From: Diacronema lutheri
Taxonomy: Eukaryota > Haptophyta > Pavlovophyceae > Pavlovales > Pavlovaceae
NCBI GenBank assembly: GCA_019448385.1
Contig: JAGTXO010000005.1
Location: forward strand, 1 to 64,000
Reading direction: 5' to 3'
DNA length: 64,000 nt
Each line of letters opens with the position of its first letter. Position 1 is the stretch's first letter. The position numbers and the translations under genes were made by a program. The notes below the pieces were generated by a model, which worked only from the letters and a program-made list of their open reading frames with translations, was not told the origin of the DNA and searched no databases. Of this stretch, positions 10,881 to 25,200 are shown in pieces.

Positions 10881-13800
10881 ATGGAGGACTCCGTGAAGGA
10901 CGCTTTGCCCGGCGGGCGGGGCGGCTCGGACAGTTTCTCGCTGGCCCTCAGCACCATTCTGTCGCCGGGAGATACCCACCCCCACGTGGTCCCATCCACT
11001 TGCCTCATCGCCCTGCTGCGTTACGCGGATTTCGGCACGAGCAGGGTTAGGGTGGGCGACACGGGGTGCTCGCAGCATGCGCTCAAGGTGGCGCTGCGCA
11101 ACCTGCGCAAAGCATGCGCGGATGCGGACCGGTTTGGGCAGGTGCTCGTGGTCGTGCTACCGCTCTGCCTCCGCGCGTCCAGCGGCCTCGTGCACTGGAC
11201 GGCGGCGTACCTGCTCCTCGCGCCGCCCGCGCAGCGCGGCGCGCCGCCCGGCGCCGCGCTCGCCCTGCTCGCCGATTCGCGCACCTTGGGCAACGGCGAA
11301 TCGGCGTACGCCACGGCGGCCGGCGTGCTCATCAAGAAGCTTGCGCAGCGCATCGGCAGAACAGCGCCGCCCATCGATGCCTTCAAGGCGCCCCCGCAGA
11401 GTGGGGCCGCGTGTTGCTTCGCCGCGGCAACAGTCGCGGCCGAGGTCGTGGCGAGCGCATCGACGCTCTACGGCCGCCGCGCGAGTGTCCTTGTCGACAT
11501 CAAGAAGGCTTTGGACGCGCGCCTCGCGCGCCTCACGACGGCCGCGTACGAGGAGACCCGCGCGCGCACGCTCCGCGCCGCCATCGGCGCTCTGCTCGGC
11601 GACCGCGCCAGGCGCTTCGGCCCGTTCACCCGCGAGGCCGCGCGGCTCGCCGAGGCCGCGCGGCTCGCCGAGGCGTGCGATGCCAGTGTCGGCGGATCCG
11701 CGCCCGACGGGCTGCTGCAGGCCGTCGAGGCGGCGCTGCGCGCGCCCGACGACCGCATCGCACGCACGGCCGCGCTCGACGCGCTCACGGGCGCTGCAGG
11801 CCGCGCGCTGTCGACGGCGGCCAGGCCGCGCGGCGCGGCGGCGCCAAGGCCGCCGTCGCGAGCGCCACCGCCGCGTGCGCCGCAGCGGCGCGCCGCCTCG
11901 GCGTGGGGGCCCCGACCATTCAGCAGCCTCGGCGGGGGCGAGGGCGACGGGGACGATGGCGACGCCACCACCGCTGACGACGGGGAGGGCGCGGAGGACG
12001 GGGACGACGACCCCGCGGGCGCGGCGGCTGCGGCGGTGGCGACGGGCACGGCGGCGACGAGCGCGGTGGCGGCGGGCGCGGCACCAACCTCGCCGGCGGC
12101 GGCGGACGGCGGTGGCTCGGCGCCGCTCGAACGCCGCTGCGTCTACACTGCGCCTGATGAGGGCGACGCGGACGCGCGCGTGTACGACGCCAAGGACCCC
12201 GAGCAGCTAAAAGCGGGCAGGGCGCGGCTACGGGCGAACAGCGGGCGCGCGCCCGCCGTGGTCGACACGCTTTTCGCGCACGCGACGGGCACGATCGTCA
12301 CGCGGCAGCGCACGGAGGGCGTGACCGGCGCGGGCATGCACCACCTCGCCGCCCCGACGCAGGGCGCGGGGTACGGTACCGTCGTGCGGGCCGAGCTGGG
12401 CGAGCCCGGCTTCGCGGGGACGACATGGCACATGACGTCGGGCGTGGAGAACCAGCCGCGCGCGGTACGAGCGGCCGCGCGCGCGTACGCGCACGACGGC
12501 TGGGGCGGCGTGTACAATGCGCACGAGGACTTTGCCGCCTTCGAGGGCTTGCCGCGGCTCGCCGCGCCCGAATCGCTCGCGGCCATCGCCGGCGGGTCGG
12601 CGGACGCGGTGTTCTGCTGGCGGTCCGGCCGGTCCGTCATCGGCGAGGTGACGACGGTTCACTTCAATGGCGACCGCGCCGCCGCCATCGACCACGCGCG
12701 GGCGCTGCGCGTCAGGCCCGATTGGCGCTCGCAGCCCAGGATCTACGAGGCGGCGTGCGGCGCGGAGGGCACGGTGCTGCTCGTGTGGGTCGTGCCCGAC
12801 CGTCACAAGAACCCGCGGCTGGACTGGGCGCCGATTCTCGTCGTGATCCACCTGCCCGCCGACCCCGACTGGCTCGCGCGCGCCACGCCGGCGATCGCGA
12901 AGGCGCGGCGCGAGGTCGAGGACGGACGCGCGCGCGCGGAGGCGCGCGGCGTGCCGCAGCACCTCGCCTACACGCTGAGCCCACGCTTCCGAGGCACCGC
13001 GCCGCGCGGAGCCGCGCGCGTGCCGCCGCGCCTCGGCGCGAGCGACGCGCGCGAGGCGCGCGCGCTCGCGGCGCTCGAGCCGGCGCTCATGTTCGCGCCG
13101 GCCTGGCGGCGCGCGGTGCGCGCGGCGAGCCGCGCCCCCGGCAGTGGCGCCGCGGCCGTCGAGCGCGCGCTCGCGCGCCTGCACAACGCGCTCGAGCCCG
13201 ATGACGAGAGCGCGCCCGAGTCGACGCGCGTCGCGCCGCTCGCCGCCGCGCTCGAGCAGTCGGCGGGCTGGCCGGCGGGCACGGCGCGCATGGCGGCAAG
13301 CGTGACCAAGGGCCCCGGCGTCGGAGATGGCGCAGGTGGCGACGAAGTGACCAAAGTGGAGGAAACGGCGAAGACGAGCGGCGACGGCTGCACCGGCACG
13401 CCTCCTCTGCGCCCGGCCGCGCGCGCGGCCGGCGCGGCGGACGACGGAGGGGCGGCGGTCGTGGCGGGCGTCGAGGGCGAGCGCGACGCACTCGCCAAGA
13501 CGGGTGCCGGCGGCTGCGACGACGACGCTCGCGAGCCGCTGTCGGCCGGCAAGCCCGGCGCACTCGCCGCCGCGGCGACCGTCGGGGGTCTCGGCGAGCT
13601 CGTCGGCAGCCTATGCGCGTGGCTGGCGCGCGGCGCGGCTGGCGGCGCCATCGCGGCCATCTCCCCCGGGACGGCCGCGCGCGGAGCAAACGGCACGCCG
13701 CAGCGCGCCGAGCCGCCGGCCGCCGGCGATCCCGTCGCTCCGCACGCGCGCGTCGCCGCTGCGGCGCCCTTGGCGGGCAGCGCGGCGGCGCCGTCGTCGG

Positions 13801-16800
13801 CCGCGCGCGACGCGCAGCGCGGCGTCGCGGGATTCGACGCGGCCGCGCACGCGCACGCGCGCGACGGCAGGCGGGCGGCACGGCGGATGCGCGAGCAGGA
13901 GGGGGCGGTGCACAGGGCCTTCCGCATGTCCCTCTGGCGCGACGCGACGTTTGTCGAGTTCGTTGAGAAGCTGCGCCCCGACGGCGGCGCGCAGCTGCTC
14001 GCGCGCGAGCCCACGCGGCGCGCGGCGGCGGTGCTGTGCGAGCTCGCGCGCGGCCGCGACGGCGCGAGCGGCGCGGCCGGGCTGCTGCACGAGATGAGAG
14101 CCGCCGATGCGCGCGCGCGCGAGGCCGCCAAAGCGGCGGAGGCAGCGCAGCTTGCGCACGGGACGCTGCGCATCGTGGCAACCGTGGCGCTGGGCGGTGC
14201 GGTCTTCGCCGGCATGTCAGCGCTGGTCGTTGCTTGCGCGGCGCGCACGGCGACCGGTGCGCTTTTTGGGGCCCGCCGCCCGCGGGCGGCCGCGCGCGGA
14301 GCCGACGACGCGCTCGGCACGCTGCAGCGCGCCAAGCCGCCGCCCGCCGACAAGGGCAAGCGCAGGCGCGCCAGAGCCAACGACGACCCCGTCGACGCGG
14401 CGCGCAAGGCCGTGGGCAAGGCGGAGGGCAACTGCCGCAAGGCAGCCCGCCGGCTGCACCTCGCTGCACTGGGCGAGGAGGAGGCGCAGCAGCGCGTGCT
14501 CGACGCCGAGGCGGCGGAGCAGCTGGCGCGCTCGCGCGAGCCGGCCGGCGGCTGGGTAGGCAGCGCGCGCGCGCGCGCGCGCGCGCGCCCCGCCGCGCGC
14601 GCGCCCGTCGATTGGCGTGCGCGCAGCGCAGAACGGCGCGCCAGCTCCGTCACCTGCGCGCCGCCGCGCCCGTGCCCCTCGCGCGCAGGGGCGCCCTGCG
14701 GACCTGCGGCTGCAACAGGCGCACTTTGGCATGCGCGAAGATGCCGACGCGGATGTGCGCCGCGCGCACGAGGCGCTGCGCCGGGCGAGAGAGGGTGTGG
14801 CGTGCGCCAAGGCCAGCGTGCGGCAGATGGAGGCGGCGTTGCTCAACGCGACGCGCTGCGCCACCGCGGTGCTCGCGCCGCGTGGCGTGCCGGAGGGTGA
14901 CGAGCAGGCCGCGGCGAGAGAGCAGGCGGCGCTGGACCGGGAGGCGCCGCCGGCCGCGCAACGCGCGGCGCCGACGGCGCGCTCGCCCTCGGAGCCGCCG
15001 TCCGAGTGGGGCCCGCCAGCGGTCGGCCGGCGCCCGACGCCGCGTGCACTGTCGCACGCCGCGGGTCGCGGGGACGACAACCCGTTTGCGCCGCTCGCAA
15101 CCGTCAGCGGCGATTGGTCGCCCACGCCGAGCTCGCGCTCGCCGTCCTCGCCGCCGCGGCAGCCGCCGTCCGACCGCCGCAGCGCGCAGCGTCGCAGCGC
15201 GCGCGCGCGGCCGCCGAGGCCGACCGTTTCGCCCGAGGACGCGCTCGCAGCCGAGCGCCAGGCGCGCGCGCTGTCGGAGCAGGCGGAGCAGAGGCGCGCC
15301 AAAAAGGCCGCCGCCAAGGCCGCGCGCCGCGCCGCGCGCGCCGCCGACAAGCGGACGGCGCGCGTCGTCCACGCGTGCGTAAGCGCCGCCTTGCGGCGCG
15401 TCTGCACGAGCGTCGCCACGGGCACGCCGCTCGCCGTGCTCCGCGAGCGCGCCGAGGGGCCGCGCGCGCCGAAGCCCGCGCCCGCGCCGCCACGCCGCGC
15501 AGCGGACGGCGGCCGCGCGCTCCGCCACGCGCGCCGTGCGGCCGCCGCGGCGGCGGAGCGCGAGGCGGCGGTGGCGGCCGACGCCGACGAGCGGTTCGAG
15601 CGGCAGCCCTCCGCCGCCCGGTTCGACGGCGGCGATGGCGGCGGAGGCGGCCACGTCGAGGCGAGCGCGCGACCGCGCGCCGGCGAGGCCGGCGAGGCTG
15701 GCGCGCACGGCGCGCCTGGCGCAGCGGGGACCCCGGCGGCGTCGCTCGCGTCGCGCAGCCCGTGTGATGCGCGCCGCACGGCACGCCTCCCGCACGCACG
15801 CGCCGCAGCCACCTGCGCACGCAACGGCGGCTGGGGTGGCAACGTCGGCGGCGACGTGTGCGGCGGTTGTTTCGGCGGCGGCGGCGTCCGTCGCGACGCC
15901 TGCGGCGGCGGCGACGCCACCTGCGGCTGCGGCGATGGCGGCGTCGGTGCTGGCGCTGGCGAGGCCCCTGCACACGGTGCGCCGGCGCGCGCGACGGCGT
16001 CGCGCTTGCTGCGCTTGCTCGGCGCGCCACGCGCCGTGCTCGGTGCGATGGCGCACGCCGCGGCCGTGTTGGCGCGCGGCGTGGCCGCAGCCGTCGCTGG
16101 CGTGCGCGCCGCCGCGCGCGCCGTGCGGCGCGCGCGCCGCCGAGCGCCTCGCGCGCGCCGCACGGCTGCGCGGCGGGCTCGCGGCCCGCCGATGCGCGAC
16201 GTCGACGGCGCCCTGCGGCCCTCGCCGTCCTGGTTGCGCACACGCCTCGTCTGCGGCCGGCGCCTCGCGCCTCTGCGCCGCGCGGGCGCGCGCCCGCCGC
16301 CCGCACACGCCGCGCCGAGTTCCCGCGCGCGCGCTGCGCAACCCGACAGCGACGCGCCGGCGTGCGCGCCGCGGCGCTCGGCGCCTGTCGGTGCGCCGCC
16401 GCGCGCGCGTGGCCTGCGCGCGGCGCGCGCACGGCGCTTCCTCGACGTCGCCGGCCGCGCGGCGCGGAGCGCGCGCCTCGGCGCGCGCATCACGCGCCAG
16501 CGCACGCCGGGTTCGCCATCGGAGCCCTGCACGGCCGAGAGCGGCGACGGCGCGGGCGCCGGCGGCGTCGGCGCGGCGGCGCCTGGCGCGGCGACGATGC
16601 GCGCCACCGGCGCGCGCGCAGCGCGCGCTGCGGCGGCGGCGGTCGGTGGCGCCTCGCGTCTCGCGCGCCGCGCGATGGCAAGCGCCGCCGCCGCTGCCAC
16701 CTCCATCGCCGGCGCTGCCGCCTCCACCGTCGCCGCCGCCGCCGTTGCCATCGGCGCGGCCGTCACGTCACCGGCGTTCGCCGCGGCGCGCGGCATGGCG

Positions 16801-19136
16801 GCCGCATGCGTCGCTGCCTGCGCCCGCCCCACCGCCGCGCAGGCGGCCGCGTCGCGCGCGCTCGGCGCGCTCTTCGTGCTCGTCGACGCGGCCGACGCGG
16901 CGGGCGACAGCGACGCCGCGCTCGGCGCGCTCGCGGCCGCGGTCGACGCGACGGAGCTGCGCCCGCCGCCGGCCTTTTGGCGCGCGGGCCGCGCCGCGGC
17001 GTACGCACCGCGTCCGCCGCCCCTCGACTCGGCGCGGCCGCGCTACAACCGGCGCGCGCGCGCACCTAGCCCTCCCGTCGCGGCCGCGCGGCGCAATCTC
17101 GCGCGCGCGGTGCGCGAGCTCACGCGCGCCGCGCGCGCTGAGCGCGAGCGCGCGCCGGCGCCGCGCGGCGCGCGCGGCGGCGTGCTCCACGCGCTGCGCG
17201 CGTCGCTCCCCGTGCACGCGCGTGCCGCGCTCGGCACGGACGCGGAGCTGCGCGCGGACATCGCCGCGTTCGCGCGCGCGCGCCGCGAGCTGCACAGCCT
17301 CACCGACGCCGAGGTGGCGGCGCTCGCGCGCCCGGACGGGCCGCCGCTGCCCGTGCGGCTCGCGTGCACGGCGGTCGCGCGCGCGCGCGGCGTGACCGTG
17401 CTGCTCGACATCGTGCCGCGCGGCGGCGGCGCGCCCGAGCGGCTCGTGTGCCGCGCCCGTCGCCGCGGCGCCGCCACGCGCACGCCACGGCCGACAGCCG
17501 CCGTTATCGCGCGCGCGCCTTGCATAGCGGCGCGCGTTGGCCACACTGAGCCGGCGCGCGCGTGCGCGGGCGGATCGATCGGGGTCGCGCGCCTCCGTTC
17601 AGCGCGCCGCCGCTCTTGGCGTGGGGCGCGGCTCGACGTGCACACCCGCGAGCGGCTGGCCACACCGGTGCCAGGCCACGTCGTGGCCTGCGCCGCCGCC
17701 TCGGCCATCGGCGCGTGCGTCGCTCGCGCGCGGCTTGGGCTTGCACGGCTGGCGCGCGCGTGGCCCTGCGCCTCCGCTCCACTGGCCGCTGCTGCTGTCG
17801 CCTTCGCGCCTGCCGCCGACGGTGTTTTCTGCGCCCCGCTGGGCGCTCCTGCATCCGCCTTCGCGCCTGCCGCCGACGGTGTTTTCCCCGCCGCACTAGC
17901 CGCTGCTGCATCCGCCTTCGCGCCTGCCGCCGATTTTCCCGCCCCACTAGTTGCTCCTGCATTCGCCTCCGCGCCTGCCACCGACGGCGTTTTCCCCGCC
18001 CCACTAGCCGCTGCCGCTGCCGCGTCCGCGCCCGCCGCCGCGGGCGCGTCTTCCGCCCCACCAGCCATCGCCGCCGCGCCCGCCGCCAACGCGCGCACCG
18101 CCAACGTGCCCGTTGCCAACGAGGCTACCGCCACCGAACCAGCCGCCCTTGAGCTTCCCCTCCAACCCGCCAACTCGGCGCTGCTTGCGTGGGCGGGCGA
18201 CGCGGCTGCGCGCCGGCTGGCCGCCGCCGCCGCGAGCGCCGGCCTCCCGCAGGCAGAGCTGGAGCGCATCGCCAGCGGCGACATGCTCGCCTCAACCGTC
18301 GACGCGTGCTGCGAGGTCGTGCTGCGCGTGCACGGGCAGGCCGGCGGCGGGCATGTCTGCCACGTGCCGCTCGCCGCGCAACCCGCGGTGTTTCAGGACG
18401 ACGCCGAGCGCGCCGCGCTGCTGCACCGCCTGCGCAGCGAGGCGACAACGCAGGCTGTCATCGGCGTGTGGAGCCCGTCGGACGAGCGCGGCGGCGCGGG
18501 CGGTGACGACGGCGCGCAGCTCGCCTCCGGCCATTTCACCGCGTTGCGCCTTGTGCGCGTCGCGCGCGCGGGCGAGCATCGCTACGACGCGGTGCTCGTC
18601 GACACGCTCGCGTCGCCCTGCAGGCAGGCGCTCATGCTCGCCAAGGCGATAACTGCCACGCTGCACGCGGCGGGTCTCGACATTTCGCGCGTGCGCCGCG
18701 CGCTGCTGCTCAACGAGGCGGCGCAGCGTGGCGCGACGTGCGGCCTCGCGATAGTGGGCGCGCTCAACGACGCGCTCGCCGCGGCGGGCTGCTCGTCCGC
18801 GCCGCGCACGTTCAGCGTGGCGGACATGTACGCTGTCGGCGAGCGCCTCCGCGTCGCGCTGACCGGCGCGGCCAGCGATCGTGCGCCGGGCGGCGTCTGC
18901 GCGGTCACGAGCGCGGTGCGTGGCGGGGGCAGCCCCGATCGCGCCGAAACGCCGCCGCAGACGCGCGGCGCCAAGGCCGCCGCTGGCGTCACCGCCGCCG
19001 CCACCGCCGCCGCCACGCCGCCGCCGCCCGCGCTGGGCGCCGCCGCCGCCGCCACCGCCGCCGCCGCCGCTGCTGCCGCCGCCGTGGCCGCGCCGCCACC
19101 GCCGCCACCGCCGCCGCCGGCCGGCGACGCGGGCGA

Positions 19137-19209
<73 letters not shown>

Positions 19210-22200
19210 GCCGCGCGCACGTTCTTGAAGCTCGCGCCCAGGGCGCGCGCGGCCGCCTCGGCGCGTGAGGCGTTGCGCGCCGCGTGTGCGCGCGCGGACG
19301 CGGCGGCGTCGTCACACGCGTCGGCGCCGCACGCGCCCGCCGGTGCGCGCCGCCGGCGGCGCGCGGGCGCAGGCGAGCTGGCGCTCGCGGCTGCGCGCGC
19401 GCTCGCCTCGACGGAGCACGGCGATTTGACGGACGACGCGCTCGAGGCCGCCGTCGAGCAGGAGCTGGGCGACGAGCGCGGCCAACTGCTGCTGTGCACG
19501 CGGGGCGCAGCGGCGCAAAGGCCCGCGCTTTGCCGGCTCCTGAAGCACGCGTGCGCGTCGGCGCGCGCGGCGAAGCGCGCGCAATTCACGGTGTTCGTCG
19601 TGCGCGCGGCCACGCGCGGCGAGCGGGGGGGCGCCGCCGCGAGGCGCGTGGACTCGGTGGTCGAGCTGTCGTGCGCGCTGCACGAGAAGGCGGGCGCGCT
19701 CGGCGGCCTCCAGCGCGTCTGTGTGCGTGGCTTCGCCCTCGAGCGCCGCCGGACACTCGACGCTGGCGCCGAGGCCGGCGCGTCCGCCATCGGCCAGGAC
19801 GAGCAGGTCGAGGCAGAGGCGGGCGAGGCGTGCGTCGCCGGCGTGACGATGGCCAAGCAGCTGCGTCAGTTTGCCGAGCAAGCTGCCCGCGACGACGTGC
19901 TCTTCCACGTCGCCGTGTCCGAGGCCGACGCCCACGCCCGGCTGGCGCGCGTTGCGGGTGACGATGTCGGCGCGTACAGCGTCGTGCTCGCAGTCGCCGG
20001 GCTCGTCTGGCTGGCCAAGGCCGACGAGGTTGCGCCGGCGGCCGCCCAGCCCGCCGCCGTGCCGCCCGCCGCCCCGCCTGCTGCCGCCACGTCCGCCGAC
20101 GCCGAGCGCGACGCCTCGCCTTCCGACCGCCTGCGCGCGCTGACGCTCGCCGTGCGAGTCGCGCTCGCGCGCGGCGTGCTGCGCCACCTCCTCGCCGACG
20201 CGTCGCCGGGCGCGTCCGCGACCGCTGGCGGTAGTTGCGCGACGCCCGTCGAGGCGGCCACGTCCGCCGCCGCGCCGCCCGCCACGGGCGTCGTGACGAG
20301 TGGCGTTGCGGCGGGCGCTGTGGCGGCCGCACCGGCTGCTGCGGGCGGTGCGATGGCGGGTGCATCGCCCATCACGCGGCCGGCGAAGCGCGCGCGGCGC
20401 ACGCTCACCGCCGCTCCAGCCGCCTCGGCCGTTGCGGCCGCTGGAGGCGCACGCGCGGGCGCACGCGGCGCGGCCGGCGCGCCTCGCGCGCGCGCCGCGC
20501 GCGCGCCGGCCGAGTACGTCTGGCTTGCCATCGCGCGCCGGATGCTGGCGGCGCGACACGCGGCGGCCGCGGGCGGCGACTTTGTCGCGTCGTGCGTCGC
20601 CGCGATGCAGGCCGAGTACGGCGACGGCTGTGCCGTCGTCGTCGGCGACGCGCCTGATGACGCCTTGGTCGAGGCTGCGGCGGCGGCGCTGCTCGAGGGC
20701 AAGCACGCGGCGGTGAGCCTCGGCTGCGTCGACCGGCCGGCGGTGCTCGTCGTGCAGCGCGCCGTGGACGCGCCCACGTCGCGCGTGCACGGGTGGTGCG
20801 CGCACGCGGCGGGCGCCGCCGAGTTTGACGAGGGCGCCGCGCACGGCGTGTTCAACGCGATCGTCGAGCGCGCGTGGGCGCTGCGTCCGGACCCGGCCGA
20901 CGGCAGCCCGCCGCCCACGCGCACGTGGGAGGTCGAGCAAATCGCTGGCGACGCGCCCGACCAGGCGGGCGTGGCCGCGCTGCGCGTGCTCTACGCGCTC
21001 GTCGCGGCGCACGGCCGCTACCGCTCGGCCGCCGCGCTCTTTGGCGCGCTCGCGCAGCTGCACGCGCCCGACGCCGCCGGCGCGCGCGCGGAGGTCGTCG
21101 CGGCGGCGTGCGCGGTGCCGCCCGGCGCGCGGCCGGGCGCCGCGCCGGCGGCCGCGCGGGACGACGCGAGGGAGCGCGCATGGGACGGCGCTCAGATCGC
21201 CGCGCTCGCCGTCGGCGCGGACGCTGCGCGCAGGCGTGTCGCGCCCGTGCGCGCGCTCGTCGACGCGCTCGGCACGCCACCGACCTCGGCGATCACGGGC
21301 GGGCCGGCGGTCCGGCTCGCGGGCGCGGGCGACGGCGGCCACGGTGCACGGTGGGTGGGCGGGCAGGCGGCGACGCCCGCCGAGCAGCTGCCGAGGGAGC
21401 TGCTGCGCGCCTACCACGAGGCGGTGCTGTGCGTCACGCCCGGCAGCCTCCAGCTCGGCCCGGCGGCGCTCGACGCGGTCACGCGGCCGCGCGAAAACGA
21501 CACGCTGGAAGGCCTCCTCGCGCGCGTCAGCTGGCAGTGCGGCGCGAGGGCGAGCACGTGCGCCATGCTCGCCACGTTTTCCGAGCAGGCGGGCACCGGC
21601 TCGCGCGTCGCGCTCAAGGCCCTCCGCACGAGCTCCGACCTGGCCGGGCTGACGGCGGCTGCGGTCGGGCAGCAGGCGCCGCAGACGCCGCCGCCGCCGC
21701 TTCTCGTGATGCTCGGCCGCTGCCCCAGCCCGCTCGTCGGCGGCGGCCTCTTCCCGCCCGACCGCGCGACGGGCGAGCCGGCGGTGCACGCGGCGACGTC
21801 CGAGCTCGCCGTCGAGCTGCTGCGCGACGCGCGCGCGCTGGCCGGCACGGACGGGCGGCTCGTCGTGCTGTGCCTCGAGGCGTCCAACCCGCTCTGGTTC
21901 TGCCCCAAGGTGCGCGAGCTCGAGCTGCCGCGGACGCGGTCGGACGGCGTGCGCGCGTCCGGCTGCACCTGCCCTGCGACGTGCAGCGATGCGCGCGGCG
22001 CGGCGGGTGGCGCTGCCCGCGGCGCATCGACGCGGCCGGCGGCGCGCGCGATCGACAAGGCGGTGCTCGACCACTTCGTCGCGCTTTTCGGCCGCGAGGG
22101 CTTCGCGACCTTTGAGTTTGCGGGCGGCGGCGAGGCGAGCTGGCTGTGCGACAGCGCGGCCGGCACGACGACCGTCGCGGCGTGCGCGTCGCTGCCGCCG

Positions 22201-25200
22201 CGCATGGGCGATGGGCAGCTGGCCATCCGGCGGCACACGCTCGGCACGGGCGCCGACGCGCCGGCGCACGCCGTCGTCTCGCTCCGCGTCGCGCACGTGA
22301 GCCACGCCATCCGCCGCGCGGCGGACGACGGCGGCGCGCGCGCCGAGCGGATGGCGCGCGCCGCGCGCGCGTTCTGCGATGTGGCGGCCGCGCTGCGCGT
22401 CGACGCGATCCTGGCGGAGGTGCCCGAGGACCGCCCGACGGGCACGCCCTTCCTTGGCGGGCTGCTCAAATGTTGGGACAAACGCAACGGGAGCTGGACG
22501 GCGCCAGCCACGCTCGCGCTCGGAGACGTGCGCGAGGTGGCCAAGCGGACGGCCGACGCAGCGGCCGGCCGAGCGGACGAGGTCCCTGCGGCTGGCCGTC
22601 CGCAGGTCGCGGCGCGCGCGTGCGCTGGCGCGATTGGCGGCGGCGCGGGCGCGGCGGGCGCCTCGGACGCTGCGCCGCGTGCACTGGCGGGCGCGTCGGG
22701 TGCGCGCACGGACGGCGGCCCTGCCGACGCACCGCGCCAGCTGGAGAGCCGCTACGGCGAGGCGAGCAAGCTCGACCTACCCCAAGATTCCACTACGGGC
22801 CGCGTCCTCGACGCTCGCGAGGCCCAGGACCGCGCGCGCGTGCCTGCTGCGCCCGACGGCACAGCGCTGCGCCGCGTGCTCGACGCCGTCGGCGCGGGCG
22901 CGCCCGCGCAGCGCAGCCCGCGCTGGCACGACGAGCGATGGGAGGAGGTCACGGGCAGCAAGGTTGGCGACGTCGTGAACGACAACGCCGGCGTCGCGCA
23001 CGAGACGCTCACCGACGAGTACGTGCACCGGCGGCGGCGCGAGGTGCGGACCAAGGCGACGACCGCGGGCATCCTCGGCGAGGCCGTCGCGCTGCGCAAG
23101 CTGGCGGCCGCGTACGGCATCACCGTCGTGTGCAACCTGCCGATGGTGCGTGCGGACCCGCACGACAAGAGCGCGCCGTTCGCCTTCTCGCCGGACGGGC
23201 TCGCCATCCTCCCCGAAAACAACGAGCAGGTCCTCGTCGAGGTGAAGACGCTCACCAAGGCGGGCGCCACGGCGCACGAGGACGGGCCGCCGCAGCCGCA
23301 CCGCGATCAGCTGCAGCTCGGCATGCACGTCCTCGGCGTGAGCAAAGCGCTCTACGTGCAGTACCTCAGGCACGAGGACCGGATCGTCGTGCACGTCGTG
23401 ACGCGCGGCGCCGGCTGGCTTGCATTCGCGCAGCCGAGGGTGCAGGCCTTCTGGGCGCGCGTCGTCGAGCGGCGCGCGCGGCTCGAGCGCGCGCGCGCCG
23501 ACCACCCGGCTGCGAGCCGGCGGCACCGGCGGCAGCAGACGCCGGCCGGGCCGCCGCTCGTGCTCGCGCTGGACGGGCGCATCCCCGCCGCGCGCGCCGC
23601 CGCGCTGCACGCCGTCGCGCACGGCACCGCGAGCGCGGCGGCGGTGACGGCGGCGGCGGCGACGGGCGACGCGACGGCGTTGCAAGACGCGATCGCGGCG
23701 CTGCGCGCGCCCGTCGGCAATGCGGCGATCGACAGCGCAGCGCGTGCGGAGCGCGCGGCCGTCGAGCGGGCGATCGCGTACCTCGGGCAGCCGGCAGGCG
23801 ACGCCGCCGCCCGCGGCACGGCCGAGGCGGCCGAGGAGGAGAGGACGGTCGACGCCGACATCTGCGCGTTGCTGCACCAGCTCGGCGCGAGCGTGGCGCA
23901 CGTGCACGTCGAGGACGCGGATTGCGTCACGCGTGAGCACTGGGGCGGGGCGGTGCTCGCTGCAGCGGGCGACCCGTCGAGCGCCCCCGCCATTTCGAGC
24001 GTCATCGTCGCGCACATCGTGCGCCTCGCCGGCTTTGGCGTCGAGCTCCCGCAGTCGATTCGCGTCGCCCCCAGCACGGCCGACTGGCACGAGGGCTGGC
24101 TCGACGTGCAGTGCGTGCTGCTGCGCACGCGCCGGCGCGGGCGGCGCGACGACGACTTTGTGGCCGTCGTCAGGCGCGGTGGGCGCTGGTTTGCGTGCGA
24201 GCCCGGCCGCGCGCGGCGGCTGCAGTGGCGGTCGGTCCTGCGCCGCGCGCGCGGCGGCGTCGACGGGACCGGCGAGGAGGCGTTCGCGGTCGTCTACGTG
24301 CGGCGCGGCGACGCGGCCGGCGACGCGGCTGGCGACGCGCAGGCCGAACGGGCGCGCGGCGGGCGCGCGCGCAGGCGCACGCGCGGCGGCACGCGCAAGC
24401 GCAAGCGCGGCGCCTCCGCCGGGCTCGAGGCGGCCGCGCCCGCCGGCGCGCCGGCGGGCGCTGCTCACCGCCCGCCCGCCAGGCGTGCCACGGTCGCCGC
24501 GCGCACCACGCGCTCTGTGACCGACGCGCGGCACTCGGCGCCTGCCGCCACGGTTGCACCTGTCTTCAACTGGCGCGCCGGCCGCCCGCCCCCTGCCGCC
24601 GCCGCCGCCGCCAAGCGCGGCCAGGCGCTCGAGCCGGGGCAGTTCGCGCGGCCGCGTGGGCGCGCGCCATGGGGCAAGGTCTGGGACAGAGTCTCGGGTG
24701 CGTGGGCGGACAAGCCGACTGGTGCTGCCGTCGCCGCCGCGCCGCCGCCGCTGCCGCCCGCCGCCGCGCCGCCGCCCGCCGCCGCGCCGCCGCCCACCGC
24801 CGCGCCGCCGCCCGCCGCCGCGCCGCCGCCCGCCGTCGCGCCGCCGCCCGCCGCCGCGCCGCCGCCGCCGCCGCCACCGGCGGCGCTCGGCCGCCGGCAG
24901 CACGTCGGCGCGGGCGGCAGCGCGGCGGGCCGGCGGCTCGCGGCCATCGCACGGCGGCAGCGCGGCGTGCGCGCGCCGCCGCCCGCCGCGCGCTTCCTCG
25001 CCACGCTGCCGCCACCGCCACGCGACGGCCTCGCGCGCACGAGCAAGCAGGCGCGCGCGAGGCGCAACGCGGACGGACGGCCGGCGCACGCGCGCGCGGC
25101 CAACGCGCGCGCCTTCTACCGCGGCGTGGAGCTCGGCGTGCACGCGACGCGCGCCATCGTCGACGCGCGCCACGCCGACCTGCCGCAGGCCGTCTTCGTG

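Noticed and set aside
24736-24885. CRISPR-like array
   Set aside because: The repeat units are adjacent, with no spacers, and are coding Pro/Ala repeats.
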